Shown piece after piece: positions 52,385-62,011 of a DNA stretch of 64,000 nt (within the stretch, counting starts at the first letter, position 1; every line of letters starts with the position of its first letter). A program made the translations under genes and the position numbers. The DNA lies in NCBI GenBank assembly GCA_937896665.1, contig CALBNS010000100.1, positions 8,679-72,678 of the forward strand. Reading direction: 5' to 3'. This DNA comes from an uncultured Clostridia bacterium (GTDB lineage: Bacteria > Bacillota > Clostridia > Lachnospirales > Lachnospiraceae). The notes under the pieces are model-generated. The model worked only from the letters and a program-made list of their open reading frames with translations, was not told where the DNA came from and made no database searches.

Positions 52385-53761
52385 TTATTGTTTAAAATAT
52401 ACTTTTCCTGCTTCCAATGTTCCTCCATCTTCCGTAAGTAATTCTGATACCGTCACTAATTCATATCCCTCTTCAATCAATTTCGGTATCGCACGTGTCA
52501 TTGCCTCCACCGTCGTCTCATGTAAGTCATGACAAAGGATAATTGCTCCGTCTTCTGCCTGATCCATAATCGATTGATATACATAATCTGAATCTCTATG
52601 TTTCCAGTCCAATGTATCCACTGACCAATTAACGATAGAAATTCCCATTTCTTTTGCAGTCATCTTCACCTGGTCATCAAAAGAACCATATGGAGGACGC
52701 ATTATTTTTGTATCAACACCTGTGGTTTGATAAATTTTTGTACGTGTATTCATCAACTGCTCCTTGACTTCCCCTTCACTAATCTTTGTCAATTGCGCAT
52801 GATTCCAGCTATGTCCCCCGATTTCATGCCCTTCTTTGGCCACCCGTTTCAAAGTTTCGGAATGATTGTCAATCATATTTCCCAATACAAAAAAAGTAGC
52901 TTTTCCACCATTTTTTTGAAATTGATCCAATAGTCTTTCCGTATGCCTGCTTGGCCCATCATCAAAAGTAAGGGCAATCTTTGGTTTATCTGCTTGCACT
53001 TTTTTTTCTTCTTCTTTTAATTCCAAATATCCTTTCAACGATTCATATGGTAAAAGAATCGTTTTTGTTCCTTCCGACATTGGAAGGAACTTTCCTCTTT
53101 CCAAGATAATTTCAAGCCCTTGATCTGTCAATACCCAATGTTCAAGAACAGACTCGGTAACTTCTTCTTGTGGAATACCTGCCTCTTTTGCAATTGCTGT
53201 AATCAAGTGTTCTTTCCCACCATCCAGCAATAGTTCATCTAATGCGAGCAATTTTTGACTCTTTTGATTGGCATTGAACGTACCCACAATATCGACTGGA
53301 TGTGCCAAAGATGGATGACTGAAACTCCCAACTAATTTTACTCCCACCCAATCTTTCTCAACAAAATAACTTGCATATTCTGCCATTAACTCAGAAGAAT
53401 TTTCTTCCTGGTTTCCAATTTTACTTTGTAGAATTTCAATCTTTGTCTGGATCCACTGTTTTATTGCGTCATTCATCTCTGTAATGGAGCCCACTGGATA
53501 AACAATATGCGTCATCATTGGTCCCTCCATCAGGACATAACTTTCACTCTCTCCATATTGATGTGGCAAACTTTCTATCTTCTCTACCTCTTCCACATAC
53601 CGTTCTAGCAACTCCTGTGATGTAACCTGCTTAATTGCTTCTTTGGATGCTTTTGTTCTCCATATATTTAAAAGCACTCCCGCTAAAATTGCTACAATTA
53701 TGATACAAACACTACTTAATAGTAACTTCTTGATTCGTCTTCTGTTTCTTCTTCTCTTCAT
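52385..53761 (-). CDS. Polysaccharide deacetylase with DUF3298-like N-terminal domain (PdaC/PgdA type)
   Basis: A 458-residue anchored protein: very basic N-terminus, helix (about 12-30), a DUF4163/DUF3298-like domain (about 55-240) and a NodB deacetylase (about 255-445). Motifs are TFDDGPSRHT (Asp pair), HEIGGHSWNH (zinc His) and MRPPYGSFDD. Deacetylation of peptidoglycan sugars gives lysozyme resistance. The same extracellular fold as in the neighbouring RsiV supports a shared stimulus. AAAGGAGTG precedes the ATG. Confidence 0.88.
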   Translation of the reverse strand: MKRRRNRRRIKKLLLSSVCIIIVAILAGVLLNIWRTKASKEAIKQVTSQELLERYVEEVEKIESLPHQYGESESYVLMEGPMMTHIVYPVGSITEMNDAIKQWIQTKIEILQSKIGNQEENSSELMAEYASYFVEKDWVGVKLVGSFSHPSLAHPVDIVGTFNANQKSQKLLALDELLLDGGKEHLITAIAKEAGIPQEEVTESVLEHWVLTDQGLEIILERGKFLPMSEGTKTILLPYESLKGYLELKEEEKKVQADKPKIALTFDDGPSRHTERLLDQFQKNGGKATFFVLGNMIDNHSETLKRVAKEGHEIGGHSWNHAQLTKISEGEVKEQLMNTRTKIYQTTGVDTKIMRPPYGSFDDQVKMTAKEMGISIVNWSVDTLDWKHRDSDYVYQSIMDQAEDGAIILCHDLHETTVEAMTRAIPKLIEEGYELVTVSELLTEDGGTLEAGKVYFKQ

Positions 53762-53848
53762 CTTATGTTCACTCCTTTATCTTTATTTATGTTCTATACT
53801 ATTTAGATACAAAACCAGGACAAAAAGTGACAAAAAATTTAGAAAAGT

Positions 53849-53899
53849 TTTTATATTCTAGGAGGAGTCCCAAATGGACCACTTGCCTAGAATATAAAA
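53849..53899. terminator. Strong inverted repeat near the decayed locus
   Basis: TTTTATATTCTAGG (53849-53862) and CCTAGAATATAAAA (53886-53899) are exact inverted copies; the loop contains GTCC/GGAC as well. It lies upstream of the deacetylase and may end leftward transcripts from the remnant at 53858-54052. Confidence 0.6.
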
Positions 53900-54052
53900 G
53901 AAACCGAAAACCCATGAAATATCAAGGACTTTCGGCATTGTTTGTGGCACCTTCGCCAACGAAGTCAGCAATGCTTTCATTTCCGGATTTTCCAATACTT
54001 TTGCAAGTAACTCTGTATCTACATCATCCGGTACATCTACTGTTTGAGACAA
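53858..54052 (-). pseudogene. Leftward open remnant of unknown origin
   Basis: Read leftwards, 64 codons are open (beginning at TTG) with protein-like sequence (DTELLAKVLENPEMKALLTS) and then a terminator-like hairpin CCGAAAGTCC / GGGTTTTCGG inside the frame. No ribosome-binding site. It touches the truncated group II intron and may be the end of a gene lost with the rest of the intron. Confidence 0.3.
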
Positions 54053-54223
54053 CCTTATCCTAAACTGTAGCCTGATGTGATTTCTGTTCGTCAGACCAGA
54101 GATTTACACCTTTCTTGAGATTCCACCTCACGATGGACACCCTTGGTGTTCAGCTATATCCTTCCCACTACTAAGGCGGATTAGGGACTTTCACCCATTA
54201 GAAACGTGCACCGCCAGGCGCAC
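54030..54223 (-). mobile_element. Group IIC intron, 5' fragment (domain I)
   Basis: The leftward strand begins GTGCGCCTGG at 54223 and continues with GGGTGAAAGTCCC (about 54195-54183), CAAGGGTGTCC, CGTGAGGTGGAATCT, GGTCTGACGAACAGAAATC and AGGCT, all in the order of the 5' domain I of bacterial class C group II introns. The similarity stops near 54030; domains II-VI and the reverse transcriptase are missing. The 5' end lies just behind a terminator hairpin, the usual target of class C introns. Confidence 0.85.
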
Positions 54224-54229
54224 ATTATA

Positions 54230-54268
54230 AAAGCAGGGCGGAGATTGTTTCTCACGCCCTGCTTTATT
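54230..54268. terminator. Terminator of the ABC permease gene
   Basis: AAAGCAGGGCG / CGCCCTGCTTT arms; on the leftward strand followed by TTTTATAAT and then directly the intron 5' end. Confidence 0.85.
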
Positions 54269-54370
54269 TTGCATTACTCAAATATCTTTTTTACTTTCTC
54301 TTTCAGCCTGTCCATACGCCTCATTATAGTACCTTTTAGAAATATCGATATTTATTCTTTCATTGTATCT

Positions 54371-56947
54371 TCAGCACTCTTGAATTCTTATGGTAACACT
54401 TTGTTTCCCATCATACCAATATGCAAGCTGAGCCATAATCATGTTAATCACAAATAATATGATTCCTAAAATCAGAATTGTTTCCCAAGGATACAAGAAT
54501 CTAAAATATAGAAGTCTGCGTCCTATTCCTATGCCTAGCCCCCATATTACAATACTACCTAAAGTTATAATTCCACCCATTGTAATAAGCCAATATAGTA
54601 ACCCTTCCATAAATAACATCTTCCGCTTTTGACTCCTGCTAAGTCCAATGCTTTCCATAATTGCCAATTCTCTTTTTCTAATTATAAAATTTGTTACAAG
54701 TGTATTGACAAAATTAAGGATTCCAATTAAAAAAATGCTCAAGACGAGGCCTCCCAATATAATATTTGCGGTAGTAATTTTAGTCTGCTCCGTCTGTAGT
54801 AACAAATAGTTTGCCCCGAGATAAAATGTATCCATATCTCCACTTTTAATATTTTCCTTCTGAACAATCTGTGAAAGTTTCTGATGTACCGTTGCCTTAT
54901 CTTGGTCTTTTACATCAAAAGAAATATCAAAATATTTTTCTTTCAATCCCAAGTTCTCAAACGCTTCTCTTGTCATAATGAAATAATTGATATTATTTCC
55001 GATGGATGTCATTTGCAGTTTTGGAAAGAAGGTATCTGTCATATCCATATATCCGGCGCATGATAAAGTTCCTTTTGTATATGCATCTTCATCTTTCTGC
55101 CTTCCATATGCGTTCAACGAATAAAAATGAATTGGTAAACCCAAACTATCTTTCGCTTTGTTATTAAGAATCTGTGACATTTCATTGTGATGAAGTAACA
55201 CACAACCAGTCCCATTTTTTAGCTCTTCTATATCTACGTCTAAATTATACTCTGCTACATATTTATCTAGTTTTGAAATATAATTGTTATCGACTATCTG
55301 GATTGTCGCCAATGCCTGCTCAGATTCCATCCCTTCCATCGATTCTTGTTTGGGTTTCAAGGCTACATCTTTGCCAAAATCTATAACTGCATAGCAACCA
55401 CTTGTCAGTACAATCGTTTTTTTCTCAATTTCATCCATATTATTTATTGTCTGTAGAGTTTCCTCTGAAATAACCGGAGTGTCATCATTAATCTCTTGTG
55501 GAACTTTTTCTGGATATCTGAAAATTCCCGCCAATATTCCAATCTGAAAATCTGGGTTTTGCTCTATTTTATTTGTAATATCTGTTCCGGTCATGATCAC
55601 AACTGCACATAACGCAGTAATTGCCGCAAGTACCAGAGAAAATATACTGACAATAAGTTTTTTTCTACTTCTTGTAACATTTCTCCATGCAAGTTTTAAT
55701 ATTCCCATTTTATTAGTGGAGCGGATCTGTTTTTTATTGCAGGAAACATCTGTTCCTACATACTTTATAGAATAAAGCGCATTCCATTTGATCACCTGTC
55801 TGACTGCCATTGATGTAGCTAAAAAAGCTGTTATCATCACTAGAAGTATGGATATGAATAAATATTGTATATAAAATCCACTCACATCACTTTTCCCAAG
55901 CCCTTGCATAAATAGTTTCTGTAATACTTTAGCAAGGAAAAGTTTCACTATCACAATACCCACAATACTTCCTGCAAACTCACCTTTAATTATATTTCTT
56001 ATATTCTGTCTATATGCAATCCTTTTTAGTTGTATATTGGTAGTTCCCAAAAGTTTTAAAAGACCATACTGACGAATGTCTCTTCCTATTGAGATGGAAA
56101 CTACATTGTAAATGAGTAAATAAGCACATAATATAACTAATATTCCGCATCCCACTGCAATCGAAAGACTTCCAAACATTCCTTCTATGCTTTTCATTAC
56201 CATAGGGTTTTCTGTGTAAAACTGCTGAGAATCATATTCCATTGTAATATCTGAATAAAGTCTGCTCTCAATATTTTCATCTAGGCTATTTTGTACGGCC
56301 ATAATTTTATCAGTAGGGAAAAGAGCAATCTGATTTTGTTTCAGAAACGATTCAGATACAAAAATTTCTGGTGCGCTGACTGCAGCATCAATGTAATCCG
56401 TATAATATCCTGAAACAAAAAAGATACCCTCTTTTTTATCCCCATTTTCCAGTTGTAGTTCGATCAGGACAGTCGCACCTAGCTTAGGTGTTTTTATCCC
56501 CATTTCCTCGAAACACCTTACCGGCATCATAATTTCATTCTCTTTAACAGGATAGGAACCCTGAATATCTGTGAAAGCCGGCGCAAACAATTTTTCATAT
56601 GCTGTTTCATCCAAATAGACCAGCTTGCCGTTCCAAGTACCATTTACAGTGCCTTCAGTAGCACTTTTTTTGACCCCTACATCTTTCAGATATGTAGTTT
56701 CTTTCATCTGATCATATTGAGTTTCACTTCCGTTTTCTAGCGAAATTGTAGCAAGTGTGCCCATCCCTCGAATGTCAATCAGATAATTTGAACGTATTTT
56801 CCCATCTGCTATAGAAAAAGAGGCATATAATAGAAATACAGCCATTGCTATTGCTATGATTAGAGCACTATTTCTTGCTTTGTTTTTATTATAATAAGCA
56901 TCTGACAGTTTTCTCTCGACGGCTCGATTATTATTTTGAATCTCCAT
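54371..56947 (-). CDS. FtsX-family ABC transporter permease
   Basis: An 858-residue membrane protein with about ten helices: one near residue 32-52, two clusters of FtsX domains (about 245-390 and 725-845) and a large outside loop in each half. This is the layout of MacB/LolC-like or peptide-resistance exporters. The ATG at 56947 follows GGGGAGAG and lies four bases after the ATPase stop. With the ATPase and two-component system it forms an operon; the substrate is unknown. Confidence 0.85.
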   Translation of the reverse strand: MEIQNNNRAVERKLSDAYYNKNKARNSALIIAIAMAVFLLYASFSIADGKIRSNYLIDIRGMGTLATISLENGSETQYDQMKETTYLKDVGVKKSATEGTVNGTWNGKLVYLDETAYEKLFAPAFTDIQGSYPVKENEIMMPVRCFEEMGIKTPKLGATVLIELQLENGDKKEGIFFVSGYYTDYIDAAVSAPEIFVSESFLKQNQIALFPTDKIMAVQNSLDENIESRLYSDITMEYDSQQFYTENPMVMKSIEGMFGSLSIAVGCGILVILCAYLLIYNVVSISIGRDIRQYGLLKLLGTTNIQLKRIAYRQNIRNIIKGEFAGSIVGIVIVKLFLAKVLQKLFMQGLGKSDVSGFYIQYLFISILLVMITAFLATSMAVRQVIKWNALYSIKYVGTDVSCNKKQIRSTNKMGILKLAWRNVTRSRKKLIVSIFSLVLAAITALCAVVIMTGTDITNKIEQNPDFQIGILAGIFRYPEKVPQEINDDTPVISEETLQTINNMDEIEKKTIVLTSGCYAVIDFGKDVALKPKQESMEGMESEQALATIQIVDNNYISKLDKYVAEYNLDVDIEELKNGTGCVLLHHNEMSQILNNKAKDSLGLPIHFYSLNAYGRQKDEDAYTKGTLSCAGYMDMTDTFFPKLQMTSIGNNINYFIMTREAFENLGLKEKYFDISFDVKDQDKATVHQKLSQIVQKENIKSGDMDTFYLGANYLLLQTEQTKITTANIILGGLVLSIFLIGILNFVNTLVTNFIIRKRELAIMESIGLSRSQKRKMLFMEGLLYWLITMGGIITLGSIVIWGLGIGIGRRLLYFRFLYPWETILILGIILFVINMIMAQLAYWYDGKQSVTIRIQEC

Positions 56948-56951
56948 TCTT

Positions 56952-57623
56952 TCACTCTCCCCTGCATATTTTTCCATCTTCAATTCTGATAATCCGGTCT
57001 GACATCTGGGCTATTTCGTCATTATGAGTAACAACAATCAGAGTCTGATGAAATTTCTGAGAAAGTATTTTCATGAGAGAAATGACTTCCATCCCGGTCT
57101 TTGAATCTAGATTTCCGGTGGGTTCATCTGCCAGGATAAGTGCCGGTTTAGTAATCAACGCTCTTGCTATCGCCACCCTCTGTTGTTGCCCCCCTGAAAG
57201 TGTAGCTGGCATCTGATACTTTTTATCTTCTAATTTAAGACTGCTCAATATCATATTTAGAAAATCCAAATCAATAGTCCTTCCATCTAACTGCAATGGT
57301 AAAATGATATTTTCATATACGTTCAATACAGGGATCAGATTAAAATTCTGAAATACGAAACCAATATTTCTTCTCCGAAATATAATCTGTTCATCCTGTG
57401 ATAACTCAGATATTTCATATCCACGTATATGTATTTCACCTTCCGTTGGCGTATCTAATGCTCCAACCAAATTCAGCAACGTAGATTTTCCACTCCCTGA
57501 TGCTCCTACTATTGCAATAAATTCGCCTTCTTCAACAGTTAAATCAAGCCCTTTCAGCGCATCTACGCTGTGTTCACCTGTTTTATATGTTTTTTTCAGA
57601 TTATTTACCCACAAAATGCACAT
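56952..57623 (-). CDS. ABC transporter ATP-binding protein (MacB/LolD type)
   Basis: A 223-residue ATPase: Walker [16 protein letters not shown], signature [15 protein letters not shown], Walker [13 protein letters not shown] and the H-loop THNDE. The type drives FtsX permeases, here the 858-residue neighbour. The ATG at 57623 follows AGGAGG; eight further open codons upstream lack support. Confidence 0.95.
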   Translation of the reverse strand: MCILWVNNLKKTYKTGEHSVDALKGLDLTVEEGEFIAIVGASGSGKSTLLNLVGALDTPTEGEIHIRGYEISELSQDEQIIFRRRNIGFVFQNFNLIPVLNVYENIILPLQLDGRTIDLDFLNMILSSLKLEDKKYQMPATLSGGQQQRVAIARALITKPALILADEPTGNLDSKTGMEVISLMKILSQKFHQTLIVVTHNDEIAQMSDRIIRIEDGKICRGE

Positions 57624-57706
57624 TGCTTTTTCCTCCTTATTCTCCAACTTCTATGATTTTATAATATCAGGAAAATCTCTCAAAATAGTAACAAAACGGG
57701 AACTTC

Positions 57707-58705
57707 TTAAGTTCCCGTTTTTGGCAAATAGATAGAAACAATCAGCCCATGATCTTTTCTTTTGACTCTCATAAATCCATCATGTTTTTTTACAATTTCA
57801 CGTGTAAAAAAAAGTCCCATCCCATATCCTTTTTGATCTGTCACATTATTACCACGATAATACATTTGAAAAATCTTATTTTCTTCGCCAGGAAGAATTC
57901 CCATACCTTCGTCTTCTACACTGATTTCCGTAAACATTTCATTGTTTTTCAGCCAGATTATAATCTTAGAATTCGGTGGGGAATATTTGGTGCTATTATC
58001 TAAAAGGTTATAAATACATTCACCGATCCAGTTTTTGTCATGATCTATCTTTCTGTCCATATTTTCCTGTTCATGAAGTTCAATATAAATCTTTTTTTCT
58101 TCCGCCTTTTTATATACCTGAAAAACCGCCTCGGCTACCGTCTCTTTCAAATCTGCTGTACATTTGTGGATTTGGATGATTCTATTTTCCATACGCGCTG
58201 CAAGAATAAATTTCTCTATTAAAAAACTTATCTTTTTTTCTGCACTTTCTACTGAGTTGAGATATCTTTGTTTTTCCTCAACAGATAAATCATCATCTTC
58301 CAATAAAGCAAGATATGTTTCCATATTTGCCAACGGTGTTCTTAACTGATGTGCAATTTCAGCTAATAGCTTTTTTGTATTGTTTTTTTCTTTCTCTAGC
58401 AATAGAATATCCGCAGCATTTATTTCGCTAATACGTTGAATCTGGGTAATGATTTTAGAAAATAGAGTATCATCATTTATTGTCCCAACAGATATCGGTT
58501 CCTTTTTTAATAGCAATTCCAAATTTTCTGATATTGTAAGGAATTCCGATTTCCATATCCTGTATTTACGGATTTCACCATAAATAAAAATGAAAAAAAC
58601 AGTACAGGAAATCCCGATAATCAGCCATTCCTGTTTATAAATCAGAAGAACAAATAATACTGTACATAAAATCAGAATTACTATTTTTTTTATTCGTTCT
58701 TTCAT
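57707..58705 (-). CDS. Sensor histidine kinase
   Basis: A 332-residue kinase with two close N-terminal helices (about 7-23 and 27-44) and almost no outside loop, the form of intramembrane-sensing kinases that watch an ABC transporter. H-box AEIAHQLRTPLANMET, N-box YNLLDNSTKYS, G1 VEDEGMGI and G2 GYGMGLFF are intact. It starts two bases after the response regulator stop. Confidence 0.9.
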   Translation of the reverse strand: MKERIKKIVILILCTVLFVLLIYKQEWLIIGISCTVFFIFIYGEIRKYRIWKSEFLTISENLELLLKKEPISVGTINDDTLFSKIITQIQRISEINAADILLLEKEKNNTKKLLAEIAHQLRTPLANMETYLALLEDDDLSVEEKQRYLNSVESAEKKISFLIEKFILAARMENRIIQIHKCTADLKETVAEAVFQVYKKAEEKKIYIELHEQENMDRKIDHDKNWIGECIYNLLDNSTKYSPPNSKIIIWLKNNEMFTEISVEDEGMGILPGEENKIFQMYYRGNNVTDQKGYGMGLFFTREIVKKHDGFMRVKRKDHGLIVSIYLPKTGT

Positions 58706-58707
58706 AA

Positions 58708-59379
58708 TTATTCTCCAAATATATATCCTATCCCAAAAATATTTTTAATATATACTGGTTCTTCCGTACTTGTTTCGATTTTTTTTCGTAGACGACTTAT
58801 TACAACGGCAACTGTATGTTTATCAACGAAATTCCCTTCACTGTCCCATATTTTTTCTAAGAGAGATTCTTGTGTCATTATTTTCCCTCGGTTTTTTGAC
58901 ATCAGACTTAATATTTTCCATTCCTTAGAAGTCAATTTAATCTCGGTTCCATTCTTCCATATCCTTCTTTTCTCATAATCTATTTGCAGTTCTTTATAAA
59001 TCATGACATTACCTATCGTTTTACTCCTTTTAAGTATAGCCTCTATTTTCTTCTGCAATATTTTAGGAGATACCGGTTTTGTTATGTATTCTTCACAGCC
59101 AGCTGCATATCCCTTCAAGATATCATTTTCTTCGTCCCTTGCTGTCAGAAAAACAACTGGCACATCTTTACTGTTTTTGATTTTTCCTGCAAGTTCTAAT
59201 CCTGATCCATCTGGAAGACCAATGTCTACAATAATAATATCTGCTTGCGGCATCTGCATCATCTTATAGGCTTCATTAACATTATAACATTGCAAAACAA
59301 TATATCCTGCTTTTTCAAAATAAATCTTTAACGCATTATTCATTTCCACATCATCTTCAATAATTTGTATCCTTATCAT
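58708..59379 (-). CDS. OmpR-family response regulator
   Basis: A 223-residue regulator: receiver domain with IEDDVEMN, phosphorylated Asp in IIIVDIGLPDGSG and Lys in EEYITKPV, then a winged-helix domain (about 125-223) with LTSKEWKILSLM and VVISRLRKKIE. It probably controls the ABC operon downstream. The ATG at 59379 follows GGAGAG; the longer frame starts at TTG. Confidence 0.92.
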   Translation of the reverse strand: MIRIQIIEDDVEMNNALKIYFEKAGYIVLQCYNVNEAYKMMQMPQADIIIVDIGLPDGSGLELAGKIKNSKDVPVVFLTARDEENDILKGYAAGCEEYITKPVSPKILQKKIEAILKRSKTIGNVMIYKELQIDYEKRRIWKNGTEIKLTSKEWKILSLMSKNRGKIMTQESLLEKIWDSEGNFVDKHTVAVVISRLRKKIETSTEEPVYIKNIFGIGYIFGE

Positions 59380-59479
59380 TTTTCTTCTCTCCAATACTAA
59401 ATTTTGAAGTAATTTGTAATTCTAAATAATATTGTACCAAATCGCTGGCGCGATGGCTAGCGTTACGTACAATAAGGTC

Positions 59480-59518
59480 GCCACTTTTTCTAAAAATAAA
59501 AGTGGCAGTTTTTTTGTA
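59480..59518 (+). terminator. Terminator-like hairpin
   Basis: GCCACTTTT / AAAAGTGGC arms followed by a T7 run on the + strand, between the regulator and the restriction gene remnant. Confidence 0.6.
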
Positions 59519-59584
59519 TATGTTATATTGTTAAGTTACCACACTCAAACAATTACACACAAAAGAACTGCTATGCTTATGTTA

Positions 59585-59758
59585 TCATGTTTTCTTATCA
59601 TGTATACGAATCCATTCATTTGTTGCTTCACTCCATGACATATCTGGCTTTACTCCAGCCATAGCCAATATCACGTAGCAACATATATCCGCTTGCTGTG
59701 CTTTGGGCATACCTATTGTTTGCAGAAATTCTCTTGTTTCTTCTATTTTCTTATCCAC
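59585..59758 (-). pseudogene. BsuBI/PstI-type restriction endonuclease, N-terminal remnant
   Basis: A 57-codon fragment from the GTG at 59758 to TGA at 59587. The sequence (EETREFLQTIGMPKAQQADI, then AGVKPDMSWSEATNE) resembles the N-terminal helical domain of BsuBI/PstI-family enzymes, which run to roughly 300 residues. The remaining C-terminal nuclease part is absent. It overlaps the end of the methyltransferase pseudogene by eight bases, the usual coupling in such systems. Confidence 0.65.
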
Positions 59759-61238
59759 AGTATCCCTCCAATATCAAATTACAATTTGCCTCTGAATAGT
59801 CCTTACTTTTAAGCACTTTTCTTCCCATTTCCTGAATATCCTCTAAATCCGGCACAGGCATTACGTTAATCTCTGTTGAATTAACCTGCGTCGATTCATT
59901 CAAAATACGATAATATTCGTCATAAAGTGTAGAATTAAATAATACATACAACCCATACACCAGACATTCTGACATTTCCGTTAATACACCGTCCACAAAG
60001 TTAATTTTATTCTGTGTACTTATCTTTTGGTACTGCGGAAATCTTTTGGCTAAATATACTCCACACTGTAATCTTCGCGGTTCTTCCTTTGCTGTAAATC
60101 GCTTTACAAATAGATAATTTTTGTTATCTTGCATCAATCCCTTTTGTTCTGTCACTACATATTCATGTTCTTTCTGTATTGGGAATTCTACCTTCCCCTG
60201 TTTTATATGCTGAGAATAAAATAAAGGAATTGCTCCTTCTTCCGCTTCGCCCTCAAAATCTCACGATTGCGGAAATCTACAGTTAGCCCAGTTTTCATTT
60301 TTACTCCGATTGCCGGAAGCGTCTTATCAAACTTATGCAATTTCTTCAATACTTCCACTTCATTTTCATTTGTCACAAGATAAACGTAATAGTCTGAACC
60401 TGATACAACCAGATCATACGGAACTGTCAATGATGTTAAATCTCCAAAAGCACTATTTGATTTCGACGATGTAATCGTAATTGTTTCTGGTTTTTCAGTT
60501 GTTTTCCTTACTTTAATGATAATTGTTTCCTGTAACACACTTTCTTTGTCAAAAACCTTACTTCTACTGACAAAAAGATGAATGTGTTCCAATTTCCCCA
60601 CTGTCAGAAAATATTCCCGAAAACGTTTAAAATACGCTCCCGATGTCCATGATCTCGGAATGATATATACCATCTCTCCATTTTCACATAAATTAAATAA
60701 TCCCATAGATGCAAAAAATGAAATATAAATTCAGTGCGCCATAACATACCTCTGGCATTGCTGTTGCTTCTGGTGCATCTTTCGGTATTTTCATATACGG
60801 CGGATTTCCAATCACAAAATCATATTTCTTAGGCTCTGCACTACTACCAATCATATGATTAAAATCCAGATACTGGCTCAAGATATAGTTATCTTCAATT
60901 ATATTAACCTTGAGTTTTTTGTTTGTCTCTTCTCTGCAATATTCCAAATTACGTTTCAACAATGGTAATACATTATCGTCGTTCTCATAACAGGTAAGTT
61001 CAATCTCTTGAATAGAATCTATTGTTTCCAATCTTTCAATAAAGGCACATGATAATATGCCTGAACCAGCCCCTGGGTCAAGTATACTTACTTTGCCTAT
61101 TTTCTCATCGACATTATACAATCCTGCCATAAACCGGGCAGTCGCCAGACTGGTAAAAAACTATCCGTATTTTTTACGTTCTTTTTTCGGCATACTCTCT
61201 ATATATTCATTTGTAAGTTCTATAATTTTTTCTAGCAT
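59751..61238 (-). pseudogene. N6-adenine DNA methyltransferase (BsuBI/PstI partner), disrupted
   Basis: From the ATG at 61238 to the TAA at 59751, about 496 codons if repaired, near the size of M.BsuBI. Pieces are clear: KKERKKYG then TAG (61163-61161) where Gln of the motif X YGQFFT belongs; LDPGAGSGILSCAFIERL (motif I); VIGNPPYMKIPK (motif IV). Beside the nonsense codon there is one extra T in a T6 run near 60707-60712 and one missing T near 60258-60262, each breaking the frame. Target recognition and C-terminal parts remain at 60203-60706 and 59751-60155. Not functional as it stands. Confidence 0.85.
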
Positions 61239-61388
61239 ATTCTACCCGCCTACAAGCCTTCTATTTCTTACTATTATACTATAACTTACTACCGTTTTCA
61301 ACGATCTTTTACAAACACATGTTCTATTTCATTGCGATTTAAAACCATAAAGGGCAGCTAAAAAGACACCCTGAATTCTACGAATAAA
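61239..61388. other. AT-rich stretch between pseudogenes
   Basis: About 150 bases upstream of the methyltransferase remnant without a gene. No repeat or attachment-site-like sequence is evident. Confidence 0.4.
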
Positions 61389-61827
61389 CAATTTCTTTAT
61401 CCACAATCTCCACCGTTCACAGCTTAAAATGGCTCCCATGAAAGATGAATTCTTATACAACATGCAGGATAATACGGAATACCAGGCAAACCTTTTTGCT
61501 GCTGATCTTCTATTAGAAGATGATGATATTACAGAAATGTCAAAGAATGAAGATATGGATTACTTTGGGTTCTGCAGTAATCTTTACTGCAGCCCAGAAC
61601 TTATGAGTTTCAAGCTGTACAGCTTAATAAAACGAGGACAGGCTTATCATATGCCGATGGAGCTACAGAGTAATTTTTTGATGTTTTTGTATCATTGTTT
61701 TGATTCCCAAATAGGACCATTCAGAAATATATCGGACTTACCAGTAAATGAGGCTAAGGCATTAATGGATTATATTAGAAAAACAGACCGGATTGTCAAT
61801 GTGCAAAAAGGCAAGAAAGTTATGTAA
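61389..61827 (+). pseudogene. ImmA/IrrE-type metallopeptidase C-terminal remnant, joined to another fragment
   Basis: The first 75 codons after ATG 61429 (QANLFAADLLLEDDDI and the following helix) match the C-terminal part of ImmA/IrrE peptidases of mobile elements; the frame is open further upstream to about 61389 and includes LHRSQLKMAP, the region after the zinc motif, but HExxH itself is lost. From codon 85 the sequence changes to LYHCFDSQIGPFRNISDLPV, which looks like the start of a different small protein. Two truncated genes seem joined. Confidence 0.6.
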
Positions 61828-62011
61828 AAGATAGAATATATTATGAAAATATGCACTTAGGGAAATGGAGGAGTAGATTTGAAGACAATTTAAGCTGGTT
61901 GGTGGAATTGCCAAAGAGCATCCAGATGAAAAAGTAGTGTAAAGTAAAAGCAGTAACTCTTTTAATTCTTATGCATATTCTGAAATTAAACAGAATATAT
62001 ATGAGGATTCT
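61828..62011. other. Gap with a short coding-like piece
   Basis: Contains a GGAGG (about 61869) without a usable frame and a 17-codon piece ending KEHPDEKVV; both look like relics. No regulatory structure seen. Confidence 0.35.

Noticed and set aside
59432..59638. 68-codon + strand frame upstream of the response regulator
   Set aside because: Crosses a terminator hairpin and lies antisense to the nuclease remnant.
60703..60712. Phase-variable switch in the methyltransferase T-run
   Set aside because: A T6 tract is short for slippage control and a second frameshift and a stop codon also break the gene; decay is simpler.
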